Origin: Tilletia caries
Taxonomy: Eukaryota; Basidiomycota; Exobasidiomycetes; Tilletiales; Tilletiaceae
Reading direction: 5' to 3'
NCBI GenBank assembly: GCA_032718865.1
Contig: JALUTQ010000032.1
Coordinates: 434,001 to 498,000, forward strand
DNA length: 64,000 nt
The notes beneath the pieces are model-generated. The model did not search any database and was not told where the DNA came from. It was given only the letters and a program-made list of their open reading frames with translations. The position numbers and the translations under genes are program-made. Positions 10,864 through 20,800 of this stretch are shown here, piece by piece. Each line of letters begins with the position of its first letter. The stretch's first letter is position 1.

Positions 10864-12531
10864 TCACTTGGCCGGGTAAGGGCGGGGGCGGGAGTTGATG
10901 TGGGCCGCGCTGGCCGACGTGCCGGTGGACGGGGCATTGCGCTTGGACGGGGCCAGGGTGGCAGCGGTGGGGACTGTCTTCTTGGTGCCCATCGGGACGA
11001 GGTAGTCGGAAATTGCAGCCTGTCGACCCTTGCCCTTGCGGTCCTTGGTGGTGGTGGGAGCCTTGGAGAGTCGATCCATGAGGCTGGGGGAGTCACTAAC
11101 CAAGGTGCGGCTGCTGGAGGACCCTGGCGTTGCGACGGTCTGGTTGCGGAGCGTGGATCGGCTGGGAGTCCTCGGTGTGCCCTGGGTTTGGGTGTGGGTG
11201 CTGTGGGGGGTCGTGCTCGTGGGGGTAACGGGGCGATCTCCAGCGGTGGTGGTGCCAGCAGTGGTAGTCTTGGCGGTGGTGGGGGGGACTTGCTCCTGGA
11301 GGTCGGTAGCATCGTCCGTGGATGTCTGGCTGTCCTGATTAGTTGGGCAGTCGTTCGTGCGGTGCTTGCCTTGGCACCAGTTGCAGGTGTTGTGGTGGCA
11401 TTCGTCCGAAGTGTGGAAATCTCCGCGACCTCGACAAATGCGGCACCAAGCGCCGCGCCCATCGTAGGCTGTCTCGAAGTCCCTGCCGCGGAAGCGGACC
11501 CAGCCCGGGAGGGTGAGGAGGATATCGTCAGGGACGGGGTCGTTCTCGCAACCAGGCGCGCAAGGGAAGTAGATGACGGCCACCATGTGGCCTGTGAACT
11601 CGGCCTCCTCCGGGTGGTTTTCGGGACCCGAGTTGAGGCCCCAGAGACTAACGATCTGGAGGTGGTCTGGCATGGCGGCAAAGACTGCGTCGGCCGCTTC
11701 GTCGAGGGGGGCCGTGGGAGGCAGCTGGGTGCTGAAAATGCGGTATCGCGGACCGAGCGCAGGGCCGAAGGCAGCCGAACGATAGCCTTTCTTCTTCCAG
11801 TAGATGACGAGCTCGGGGGCCCAAGCGAAGTCCTCGCTGGTGGGGAATTGGACTTGGACGTGCCGAGTGCGTCCGGCGGCCGGCAAGGGGAAGACCTTGA
11901 GGGGTTGCTTGCCGCCGAGCTTCTTCCAGCGGTTGCGCACGCCCTGGCGGAGGAGCATGACGTGCTTGAGGTTGCCGGGTTGGAAGCTGTTGTCGAGCTC
12001 GAACAAGGCCGTGTTGGGAGGGAGGGCGGCCTGACCAGACAGAGCGGCGTCACGAATCTCGCTGAAGTTGAAAGCGGGGTGGCGAGGGTCGTCGGCGGTG
12101 TACACGAGGTGAGGGAAGAGGGTCTCGTTGGGGACCGGTCCGTCGCTATCGTCTTCCTCGACTTCTCCAGCGTCCGAGGGCTCGTACTCTGAGTCGCCAC
12201 GTTCGCGAGGGGCTGTGGAGGCAGCGGCCGTGGTGCCAGCGCGAGAGGGAGCGGTCGAGCGGCGCTCGTGTGCCTCCATGTCGACGTCAGCGCTGCCGGG
12301 TTCGTTGAGGATGGCGTGAAGTTCTTCTCCGAGGTTGGGGCCTTGAGAGTCGACCACCTGGGTTCCGTCGGGCTGGGAGTCGCGGTACGAGCGGTCCGTG
12401 TTCTGAGAGTCTTCAAAGTGGCTGGAGGTGGTGCTGAATTGGGACGAGGTATCCTGAGAGGAGTCGTGAACCACAACGGATTCGGTGGGGGTGGGCTGGG
12501 TGGGAGCGGCAGTAGAACGGCGGGTAGCCAT
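10864..12531 (-). CDS. LINE1 ORF1: gag-like RNA-binding protein with zinc knuckle
   Basis: 555 codons. The start ATG at 12531 has a strong context (ccaccATGG). The N-terminal third is Ser/Thr/Asp-rich and probably disordered. A central globular part contains LVIYWKKKGYRSAAFGPALG and a domain ending in the PGWVRFRGRDFETAYDGRG region. It is followed by CRICRGRGDFHTSDEC and CNWCQGKHRTNDC, the second being a CX2CX3HX4C knuckle. The C-terminal tail is basic and Thr/Ser-rich. Proteins of this kind coat LINE RNA. ORF2 follows in the +1 frame. Confidence 0.85.
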   Translation of the reverse strand: MATRRSTAAPTQPTPTESVVVHDSSQDTSSQFSTTSSHFEDSQNTDRSYRDSQPDGTQVVDSQGPNLGEELHAILNEPGSADVDMEAHERRSTAPSRAGTTAAASTAPRERGDSEYEPSDAGEVEEDDSDGPVPNETLFPHLVYTADDPRHPAFNFSEIRDAALSGQAALPPNTALFELDNSFQPGNLKHVMLLRQGVRNRWKKLGGKQPLKVFPLPAAGRTRHVQVQFPTSEDFAWAPELVIYWKKKGYRSAAFGPALGPRYRIFSTQLPPTAPLDEAADAVFAAMPDHLQIVSLWGLNSGPENHPEEAEFTGHMVAVIYFPCAPGCENDPVPDDILLTLPGWVRFRGRDFETAYDGRGAWCRICRGRGDFHTSDECHHNTCNWCQGKHRTNDCPTNQDSQTSTDDATDLQEQVPPTTAKTTTAGTTTAGDRPVTPTSTTPHSTHTQTQGTPRTPSRSTLRNQTVATPGSSSSRTLVSDSPSLMDRLSKAPTTTKDRKGKGRQAAISDYLVPMGTKKTVPTAATLAPSKRNAPSTGTSASAAHINSRPRPYPAK

Positions 12532-13440
12532 GGTGGAAAAGGGGTGTGACCCGGGTGGGGTCCTGGGGGGAAGGTGAGCGGTGTGGGTGTGGTGTGGGAA
12601 GCCAGATGTCGATCGATAGAGAGCAGTTGCTTAAATAGGCGAGGGCGACGCCATGGGCCGGAGGTGGCCATGCTGAAGGGGAGTTGTGTCCGACGCTGTG
12701 CGGGCAAGGCGGGGGGATGGGCGGGAGCGAGGGGAGGCTTGAGAGGCCGTCGTGCCTGACCGTGTATGTCGGGTCGCCGGTCGAGAGTCGGAGCTGGTCT
12801 TGGTGGAAGTCGAGGCCTGGTCGATGCAGGCACGAAGGGGGAGGAGCAGCTGAGAAGCTTGGTGCGGCACAGATGTTGGGCCCAGGCCAGGTCGGGTGCA
12901 GGAACCGGGGATGGCGAGAGTGAGGTCTAGGTCGCGGGGCGAGGTCGTGAGTCCAGGCGGGGGCCCAGGGTTGTGGGAAGGTGTAGACGACGAGCGGGGA
13001 CTTGATCTCTGGTGGTCGGTGAGAGAGGAGCTGGGAGGGAGAGAGGTGGTAATCGAAGGAAGTCTGGGCTTTGGTTGCTGCCGATGTGGGGTGGTGCAGA
13101 AATCGCCGATTCGCCGGTAGGTGGGGAGCGCGACGCGGCGTGATTCGGCGATGCGGCGTTTTGAATGGTTGTTCCTGGCGGATGTGAGAAAAAGGCCACG
13201 TGGCCCTGTAAGAAAGGAGAGAGCAGCGCGAGAAGGTGGGAAGGTGCTAGGGGGGGTCGTTGGGCAGGGGACAGGCCAGCGATGGGGAGGTCAGTGGTAT
13301 GTTGGGCGGCGAGGAGAGTGTGTGCAGACGAGTCTCCTAGGGGCTAGGGAGGGCAGGAGCTGCCCGCGCTGGACTGTCAATCAGGTGGTCTAGTAGAGCC
13401 TCCCACTTCGGGTCTTCAAGCAGGGGGAGAAAAAGAGCGA

Positions 13441-13656
13441 AAACACGCAAAAGGAGCCCATACGGGCGTGTGCTAATCAATGTACATCGATTTTTTGGGC
13501 ATCATGGAAGATGGAGAGTGACTGGCGCGTCAGGAGGGGCTCAGAAGAGCGGGTTCTGTCCCAAAGGGACGTTCAAGGGGGCCAAAAGGCAGACTGCGAT
13601 AGCCTATCAGGTCGCTGTGCTTGTCATACGCCGTGACGTCCTGAATATAAAGCTCC
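13441..13656. other. Spacer between LINE1 and hAT-1; holds the displaced 3' end of the F-box gene
   Basis: Read on the minus strand without the inserted element, 13656 down to 13530 continues the F-box frame (ELYIQDVTAYDKHSDLIGYR and onward) to a stop at 13530-13532. From 13441 to 13529 I see only a short AT-rich patch. Confidence 0.55.
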
Positions 13657-13664
13657 GTCAGAGC

Positions 13665-14082
13665 CAGTGCTCCGCAGCGGGCCTCCAGGCGGGCTCCGGG
13701 CGGGCTTTTCCGGGCTTGACCCCTTTGGAGTCTGGCCCGCTAAGATCGCACCTATTTTGCACCAGGCCCGATGCCAACCAGGCGGGCCACCGGGCTTGAT
13801 TACATAGCCAGGGAATGCTCATTTCCCACGTGTGAACGGCTTCGGAACGGCTATGCACGTGCCACCCAGCCCCAAAGGTTCCAGTACATTCGATCACGTG
13901 CCATACCTCATATGAAGACAAACTTAGCGGGCCTAGCGGGCCGCCTGCAAAGATTCGGGCCTGGCCCGATCTTCTCGGCACTGTTTTTGAGCCCGATAAA
14001 AGTGGCCATTCGAGAAAAAGTGAGCCCGAAGGTCCGGGCCTCAGGCGGGCCTCGTCGGGCCGGGCCTTCGTGCGGAGCACTG
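13665..14082. mobile_element. hAT-1: 418-base non-autonomous hAT-like element (MITE)
   Basis: The terminal inverted repeats are CAGTGCTCCGCA at 13665-13676 and its exact complement at 14071-14082. Both are flanked by the identical 8-base direct repeat gtcagagc (13657-13664 and 14083-14090). An 8-base duplication and a CAGTG terminus fit the hAT superfamily. The interior is rich in GGGC/GCCC subterminal motifs and has no transposase, so it must be mobilised in trans. Confidence 0.93.
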
Positions 14083-15563
14083 GTCAGAGCAGGCAGAAAG
14101 TCGCTGGCGAACAGTTGATAGGACCTTCGAACCAACGAGGGAAAGGTGACGTTGCAGCAGATGACCTGAAGGTATGTTAGATCCTCCAAATGCTCGGGTC
14201 GAATTCCGTACCAGTCTTTGAAACCAAGGTCGAAGAAGCGAGTGTCGTCGCTGTTGGAGCTTCTTGCGGGAATGGGACTCTCTGTTAGGCGAACGCGAGC
14301 TCGCAATGGTCGGGCGCCGCTCTTGACAAGGTCGCTTAAATCGTTGGGGGTGGCGTTCGCTGGGACAGGGAGATGCTTGTACATTTGGGCATTGGACGAG
14401 AGGAGCGAGTGAAGAGCATCCCGTTCCCAAAGCGTTGTCGTCTGCCTAAGCCCAGGATGACGTCGCAGAAGGTCCAACACCCTTTCGCTCGAGACAGTGG
14501 ATGAGGTGATGGAGTCAAGCTCGAGGGTATGGAGGGCTGGGAAGGTTTGATCCAGGATAAGAGGCGCCGATGCAGGTCGATAAAGGATGAGGTATAGTTG
14601 CTGCAGACCAGTGTGTCGATGCAGGAAAGCGTCGACGATGAGATAGAGCTGGGGCTCCCCTCTTAAGCTTCCAGAAGAGAACTCGACATTCTTAAGCGAC
14701 GGGAAGGAACCGTGACGAAGCAAGTAGGTTACCGAATCGCCTACACTGAAGCGCAGGCGGAGTCCGTGCAGCGACGCGTGGGCGGTCAGAGTGCTCCAAA
14801 AGTTCAGCCTAGCTGCGCGATCGGCCTCGTCAACTTCGGTGGGATCCACATCGGACTGGTAGTCGAGGACGCGCAGAGCCGAGCCAGTCTGCCTCTGAGA
14901 GAGCGCTTCGTTGAATAGCAGAGCGAGGGCCGTCCAGCAGCCTGTTGAACAAGCATTTTGATCTGCGTCAACGTACTTGCCATTTGTGTACGAGAATCGG
15001 GTCCGATAAAGCAGACGTAGCGCAGAAATGCGCTGTATTGACTTTGGGTGTTGCTGCAAGGCCCGCAGAAGCCTCTCGCTATCGAAAATGTTGATGTTGA
15101 TGTCGAGGAGAGGGCCTTGTGCATGAGGGCGGGTGTGAGCTGCGAGTAAAGAGAACAGCGTTTGGACCTGGCTCCAGTAAAATGGCGGGTGCTTGTGATC
15201 ATCTTGACCATGCCATCCTTTGCAGTTCACAATACGTAGGCAGCGAATGTGAGCCAGTAGGTGATTGTTCGCCTGGACCAGCTTGAGGTTGTGTTGATAG
15301 CTCTTGGAGCCGAAATCGAAGTGCCGGATCCACACTTGAAGCGCAAGTGCTCGAAGCTGCTTGGAGACAGCGGCAACGGCGAGCAAGTCGATGCGGTCTT
15401 GATGCAGATGTTCGAGAACCGTGAGGACAAGCTCGGGCGTGTCGAAGAAGCGAGCGACGGCAGAACGAACCGATGGCGAAACATGGTCCGAAGCTCTTGC
15501 CAATATGCGCGTCGTAAAGAGCATGGCTTCAAGATTGTCGACTGCGAGATGAGACGATGACAT
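13908..15563 (-). CDS. F-box-like protein, C-terminus replaced by hAT-1 sequence
   Basis: 551 codons from ATG at 15563. Residues about 40-85 (FFDTPELVLTVLEHL, then DRIDLLAVAAVSKQLRALAL) look like an F-box, the segment that docks to Skp1 in SCF ubiquitin ligases. The rest is Leu-rich with repeat-like segments, as in fungal F-box/LRR proteins. From 14082 leftward the frame runs into hAT-1, which adds about 58 foreign residues before a stop at 13908. Removing the element and one target duplication restores the frame to a stop at 13530. A possible upstream exon (donor gtaagt on the minus strand near 15625) is not excluded. LINE2 is inserted just upstream, in the likely promoter. Confidence 0.62.
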   Translation of the reverse strand: MSSSHLAVDNLEAMLFTTRILARASDHVSPSVRSAVARFFDTPELVLTVLEHLHQDRIDLLAVAAVSKQLRALALQVWIRHFDFGSKSYQHNLKLVQANNHLLAHIRCLRIVNCKGWHGQDDHKHPPFYWSQVQTLFSLLAAHTRPHAQGPLLDININIFDSERLLRALQQHPKSIQRISALRLLYRTRFSYTNGKYVDADQNACSTGCWTALALLFNEALSQRQTGSALRVLDYQSDVDPTEVDEADRAARLNFWSTLTAHASLHGLRLRFSVGDSVTYLLRHGSFPSLKNVEFSSGSLRGEPQLYLIVDAFLHRHTGLQQLYLILYRPASAPLILDQTFPALHTLELDSITSSTVSSERVLDLLRRHPGLRQTTTLWERDALHSLLSSNAQMYKHLPVPANATPNDLSDLVKSGARPLRARVRLTESPIPARSSNSDDTRFFDLGFKDWYGIRPEHLEDLTYLQVICCNVTFPSLVRRSYQLFASDFLPALTSAPHEGPARRGPPEARTFGLTFSRMATFIGLKNSAEKIGPGPNLCRRPARPAKFVFI

Positions 15564-15709
15564 ACGACAGTCAGCGTGGTCGCATGGGTCTGAGAAAGAA
15601 AGTGCGCGCTTGAGACTTACTCATTAAATCCTGAGTCCTGAGTTTTGCAGTGAGCCTTCTTTGGCCGCAGAATCGACGAGGAGTGAGGAAGCGCGGAGGT
15701 TCTGGGTTT
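15564..15709. other. Upstream region of the F-box gene, cut by LINE2
   Basis: 146 bases separate the F-box start codon from the LINE2 target duplication. The original promoter probably continued into 22771 onward on the other side of the element. Confidence 0.4.
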
Positions 15710-15725
15710 ACGAGGTATAGGTGGT
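15710..15725. repeat. Target-site duplication of LINE2, left copy
   Basis: The 16 bases acgaggtataggtggt are identical to 22755-22770 on the other side of LINE2. Confidence 0.9.
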
Positions 15726-16024
15726 GGTGGTGGTGGTAATCATCTACTATTTCTGGGCGTAGCGCCTATGATGGTTATTGGCCGGAGCCTGATTACATAC
15801 GCAACTAAGTATGCAGAAGGTCATGGAAGGCGATAGGGGAAGAAGTCGAGATGGGATAGGGGGAGCAGTATAGTCCTAATGGACGCGGGAGGGGCTAAAT
15901 GTGATGGTGTGGATGAATGATGGGAGCTGGATGACCGCGCGGCCTGTATACGCAACCGGGGCTGCTGGAGATGTGTTTGGTATGAGGGGTCGAAGTTGAT
16001 GGAGCAAGGAATCTGTGTTGGAGA

Positions 16025-19000
16025 TTATTGTTGTTGTGGTTGTTGCTTGTCCCACGGTCGGTGAAAACGACCGGTGCTGAGGAGGAACTTGGCCGTGTCT
16101 GACGAGGCTGCTGGGCTGAGATGGTGAGGAAGCTGCTGAATGGGCAGTCCTTTGGCGCGCAGCTCCTGTCGCAAAGCAAGACGTTCGGTCGCATATCGGC
16201 GGCACGTCAGCAGAATATGCGGGACGTCGTCGAGTACTCCGCACTCTTCGCACTGGTTCGAGTCCTTGTGCCCGAATCGATGCAGGTATGCATTTGTCGG
16301 AGCGTGCCCTGTCCGTGCTTGGAACATGGCCGATGTCGCTGCTCTCGACAGCTTCGACAACGCTCGTCTGGTCGTCTTTCCTCCTGTCCCTTTCCGGATT
16401 CTCCTGTGGAACCCGCCTCCTTTTCCCACTCTGTACCCCCTGCCTGCAACCCCCTTCTTCACTCCTTCAATGACCGCCGCCACACTGACCGCCATTCCGA
16501 TCTCCACTGCCTCCGCCGCTTCCGCCGCCTCCTTTGCCAGCCCGTCAACCTCCTCATTCGCTGCAATTCCTTCGTGCCCCGGGCACCAGATCAGGCGGAA
16601 CGCGCACCACTTATTCTGGGTGCGGATGGCGCCGATAGTCGCGTGAATCTGCAGCACCAGGTGCTGTCCTGACTGACGCCTTGGAGGGCGACCCAGAGCC
16701 ATGATGGCCGCCTGATTGTCTGCTGCGATGGTGACTTGGAACAGAGGGATGTTGCTTGCTTCTGCGGCTTTGAGGGCCAACAGAATACCCTGCAGTTCCG
16801 CTTCGTACACCGTATGATGCTGGTCTGAGCCTAGGTGAACTTGAGAGGATAGGCGTGTTTGCTCGTTGATGGCGGCTGCTCCGACCCTGCCTTCAATTCG
16901 CGAGCCATCCGTGAACCTAAGGAAGAGCACGGAGTAGACCCCGGAATGGGTTTGCAGGAATTCCGGGGCACTCCGGGCAGAGTTCCGGCGGTACCCGGAA
17001 CCCGGAATGCTAATTTTCAATTTTTGTCAGTTTAGTCCTTTTAAGCAGGAAGCCGGAATTTCCTGGTACCGCTCAGCCGGAATGCGGAATAGATCTTGCT
17101 TTGGCCGTAACTTTTTCTTGCGGAATGCGGAATCTGTGGTCAGACAAGCTCATTCTCCCGAAATTCCGCCGGATTCCGGGAGATTCCGGGGGTCACGTGA
17201 TGTGGGGTCTCATTCGGGGTTTCATTTATCAATGAGACTCTCCGGCGAGTTTCACATATGAGGAGACCCAGTCTTGTGGTCTCAACAGGACACATGAGGC
17301 TTGAAGAGGAGCAAATGGACGCGAGTGAGGCATCAAATGGCCAATGCAGAGCTTCAATGTAGACTGTGGACGAGTACAAAGCCGATTTAGAAAGGGGTCG
17401 ACTCGTTTTCATATGATCTTGCGACTGCGGAGGAGAGTCCCGGAATCCGGCGAAATTCCGCATTCCGGGAGCTGCGGAATGCGGAATCGAAAATTGATCA
17501 AAGCCTAAATTTTGACGGAAGCCGGAATTCCAGATGTACGAATTTGAATCTTTCCCCGGAATACGGAGCTCTGCGCCCGAAAGAAGAGTAATTTAACCGG
17601 AATGCGGAATGCCCTGAGAGGCCCCGGAATTGCTGCGGAGGTCCTCCCCGGAGTGCGGAAATTCCGGGGCACTCCGTGCTCTTCCTTACGTGAACCAGAC
17701 TTGTTCGAAAATGGAGCCAGTCAGGGACTCGCACAGAGCCAGGGCGTCGTCTCGCGGCAGGATTAAAGTCTCGATGCCGCTGTCCCAGCCCGGTTCGGCG
17801 GGGAACGGACTGATTCGTTCGAGTGCGTCCAACTCCACCGTTTCGAAGAAAGGCTGACAGAAGATGCGCATGAGTGGGATTCGATATCTTTCTGCCGGTC
17901 TCCGGAAGGCGCGCCTGGCCAACTCTGCTGCTGGATTGAAGGTGCTTCCCGTCAGGAGTTTGGCTGCCTGTGTGGCCACGAAGCTGTCTAAATGCGCTCC
18001 GATCGGGGCGATGCCGCTGTCGAAGTGAAGGGCATCGGCGGGGGAAGTCCGGAAGCCTCCCAAGGCGCGTCGAAGGGCTGAGTTCTGCAGAATTTGGAGG
18101 CGCTTGGTGAGGTGGTTGTTGGCGCCGAAGGGATGCCATACGATTGCCGCATATTGTGCTTTGGGAAGAACGATGGCTTGATATAAGCGAAGGAGGTGGC
18201 CCATACTTATACCCCGCACCGAGTTCCCTAGCGAGGTAATCGCCAACCACGCCGCTTGACTTCTTTGGATGGCTCGCGCACGCTGCTCTTTGAACAACAA
18301 CTTCTGGTCGAGGAGGACCCCCAGAAGCTCGACCGTCGGCTGAGATGGGATGATTTGCTCGCCGAGGTGGAGTGGCTCATCTGCGTCCTCTCCGGGAAAA
18401 CGGGTTAGGAGTGCGTAATGAGTCTTGTTGAGATCGAGAAGAGTGCCGTGCGACTTCTGCCAGGCCTCCATCACCGGCGCTATCCGGCTGAGCTGGCTCC
18501 TCACTTCCTCTGCGGTCGTCCCGGAAGCTAGCACCCCCACGTCATCGATGTACCCCGTGGCTGTGAAGTCTGGGCCGAGGTCTGAGATCGCATCGATGAG
18601 GGGGGCGTTGTAGAAGAGTGACAGCAGTGGGGAAAGAGAGGACCCTTGTGGGCACCCGTCTTTGCGATGTCGTGGTTGGCAGGTCTGTCCGCTGAGAGAG
18701 TAGCGGACATATCGATTGTGATGCCAGGACTTGATCGCCGCCACAAAGTTTGCTGGGACCCCCGCCATCCTAAGGTTGTGGCACAGGCGAGCGTTTCTCA
18801 TGCTCGGGAACGCCGCTTTGGAGTCGAGAGAGAGGAGTCCGCAAACGCGGCCCCTTCTCCATTCGTGGTGAATTCGCTCGGTGATGCTGATGAGGGCGTC
18901 CGATGTGGACCGACCTGGTCGTCCCCCGAAGTGCTGATCGGGAAGAAGATGCTGCTTCTCCGCGAGGAAAGACAGTCTGGCGGCAAGCGCAGAGTCCCAG

Positions 19001-20798
19001 ATGAGACCCAGCCTGCTGATCAGGTCGATAGGTCTCCATGCGCTTGGGACCGCATAATCTGGCCTCTTTGCTTTCTTGAGGACGAGGGTGATCGACTGTT
19101 TGAAGGGGGCGGGGTAATGACCGATCTTCATTCCCCACGCCACAATTGCTGCGAATGTCGGCGAGATGATGGGCCATATTCGCTTTATCAGCGGGACGGT
19201 GAATCCATGGGGGTCCGCTGCCTTGCCGCTCTGCATCCGGTCCAGTGCTGCTGCCAGGTGCTCCTCCCTGATCTGGAGGTCGGGGTGAGGTTGAGGGTAC
19301 TGGGTGTCGGGGATGTCGGAGAGATCGGCGTCGGCGCTGGCTTGGGTAAATGCTTGATGAAAGGCGTCTGCTTGGGATTCTGGGTCGGTGAGGGTGTTTC
19401 CGTCGGCTTTGATGGGAGGGATGAATTTGTCGAAGGACTGTCCGTTCAGCTTGTATCTTGCTGCTGTCCAGACTGTGTGTTCATCGAGGGAGGAGAGGAA
19501 CTCCTCCCAGTGTTGTTCTTTTTGGTGGTTCATGTAGTTGGTGTAATCTGCTCGGGCTCTTGTCCATTTTTTGTGTGCTCTTTGTATATCTTTTTCTGAG
19601 GCCCTGTTTCTTGTCTTTTTTTTGCTTTTTGTCTTTGTCTTCTTGAGCATTCTTTTCTGAGTCTTGTGAGTTTGGTGTTCCACCATCGCTTGGTCCTTGG
19701 GCCGATGTCGGCGGTGGGGACGTGTTTGTTGATGATATCTGCGATGGTGTCGATGAGGGATTGTGCTGCGTGGTCTAAGTGTCTGCGTTGGAGGGAGGGG
19801 GAGGAGTGGGTTGATTGGGAGAATTTGGTGTTTATGTGGGGGATTTTTTCTTGGAGGGAGGAGGTGATGCTGTCCCAGTCGGCCTTGTCCCAAATGCGAG
19901 GTGGGCGCGGCTGCTGGGACAAGGGGAGGAAGCCGAGAGTTTGATGAGTGATGGCTCGGTGGTCTGAGACATGATCGTGCTGCCCGTTGGAGTCTGTGGA
20001 GCATTCGAACATGAGATCGCGGCCAATGGCGTTGGTGAAGACAAGGTCGATGGTGGTGGATGAGGTTTGTCCCGACCAGTGTTCGTAGGTGGGAATGCCT
20101 GGCTCGGACCTGAGCTCTAGGCCATGTGTGGACAACGTGTCCAGGAGGTAGTCTGCTCCTGAATCGACTGCCTCATAGTCTTGTGGGTTCCAGAGCTCGT
20201 GGTGAAGGTTGAAGTCGCCGAGCACGATGATGGCGGGGGAGTCATATTTGCGTTCTGACTGGCGGATGATGGTGCTGAGGTGGTCTGTGGTGGTGTTTGA
20301 TCCTTTTTGATTGTATATGTTGATGAAAATGATGGCTGGGAGTTCATTGATGGGTCTGACTGCAATCGCGACTATGTCACGATGGTTGGAAGGGATCGTT
20401 TCGATGGTGCTGCCTGGGAAGCGCGACAGAGAAGCGTAGGTTATCGCCCTGCTGGAGAGCTCAGGGTCGACTGCCTCCAGATTGTCAAAGGCTGGGAAGA
20501 AAGGGCGCCAGCCCGGGAAAGACGAGGGCATGCCGGTGTGTTTGATGATGTGCGGCTCTTGAACGAAGACGAGGTCGAAGTCTTGCTCGGACGCTGAGTT
20601 GATGAGGGAGTGCATGGTGGTGGACCGTCTGGCACAGTTGAGTTGAATGGATTTGATTGACTGTGCGTGGGACGGCGGTGGAGGTGGGCTTTCCGGTGGC
20701 TTGACTGGTGATGATGATGACTGCAACAAATAAGTGGAAACTGGAGAAGAAGGTACGGTAAAGGCGTGGGTGTCATTATGGGTTCTGTTACGAGGCAT
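16025..20798 (-). pseudogene. LINE2 ORF2: endonuclease, reverse transcriptase and RNase H, broken
   Basis: The start ATG at 20798 lies two bases after the ORF1 stop. Endonuclease (about 20660-19900): LVFVQEPH, VLGDFNLHHELW and VSDHRAI. A frame change follows at an A8 run (T8 on the plus strand, 19616-19623); the EN frame dies at 19530 while the RT frame takes over. Reverse transcriptase (about 19150-18400): AWRPIDLISRLGLIWD, CGLLSLDSKAAFPS, CPQGSSLSPLLSLFYN and ATGYIDDVGVLAS. The 771-base hAT-2 interrupts the frame exactly before RNase H. RNase H (16910-16560) shows FTDGSRIEG, YEAELQGILLALK, IAADNQAA and WCPGHEGIAANEEVDGLAK. The C-terminal zinc motif is CEECGVLDDVPHILLTC. Excising hAT-2 rejoins VWFT to DGSRIEG in frame. 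Confidence 0.9.
16918..17688. mobile_element. hAT-2: 771-base non-autonomous hAT-like element nested in LINE2
   Basis: Perfect 18-base terminal inverted repeats TAAGGAAGAGCACGGAGT (16918-16935 and the complement at 17671-17688). They are flanked by the identical 8-base duplication cgtgaacc (16910-16917 and 17689-17696). The TAAGG end and 8-base duplication fit hAT elements. The interior carries many CCGGAAT/ATTCCGG motifs concentrated towards both ends, as expected of subterminal transposase-binding sites. No transposase frame is present. Confidence 0.93.
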
Positions 20799-20800
20799 AT

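Larger units (their letters stand above)
6142..13440 (-). mobile_element. LINE1: non-LTR retrotransposon, L1-like, two ORFs, poly-A tail
   Basis: Minus-strand element. Its 3' end is a 15-base poly-A (poly-T at 6142-6156), followed inward by a 3' UTR (6157-6482), ORF2 (endonuclease, reverse transcriptase, C-terminal zinc motif) and ORF1 (10864-12531, zinc-knuckle gag). No RNase H domain is visible, and the C-terminal CPLCDTTESETQEHAYVTC motif is of the zf-RVT type. The right (5') boundary is estimated from where the G-rich plus-strand skew ends, about 13380-13440. I could not find a target-site duplication, so this edge may be off by some hundred bases. Both ORFs look intact, so the copy may be young. 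Confidence 0.85.

Noticed and set aside
10846..12192. 448-codon plus-strand frame
   Set aside because: It lies antisense to LINE1 ORF1, with composition (Gly/Val/Glu) expected from the complement of a GC-rich coding frame and no domain.
10867..12833. N-terminal ~650 residues of the 2116-codon minus-strand frame as a real protein
   Set aside because: Pro/Ser/Thr/Arg-rich translation of ORF1 in another phase; the ORF1 frame has zinc knuckles and a good start. It is kept only as a question about ORF2 expression.
6141..13500. A target-site duplication for LINE1 (for example gatcatttttt against atcgatttttt near 13484)
   Set aside because: Only a short T-rich similarity with mismatches, far from convincing, so no TSD is claimed.
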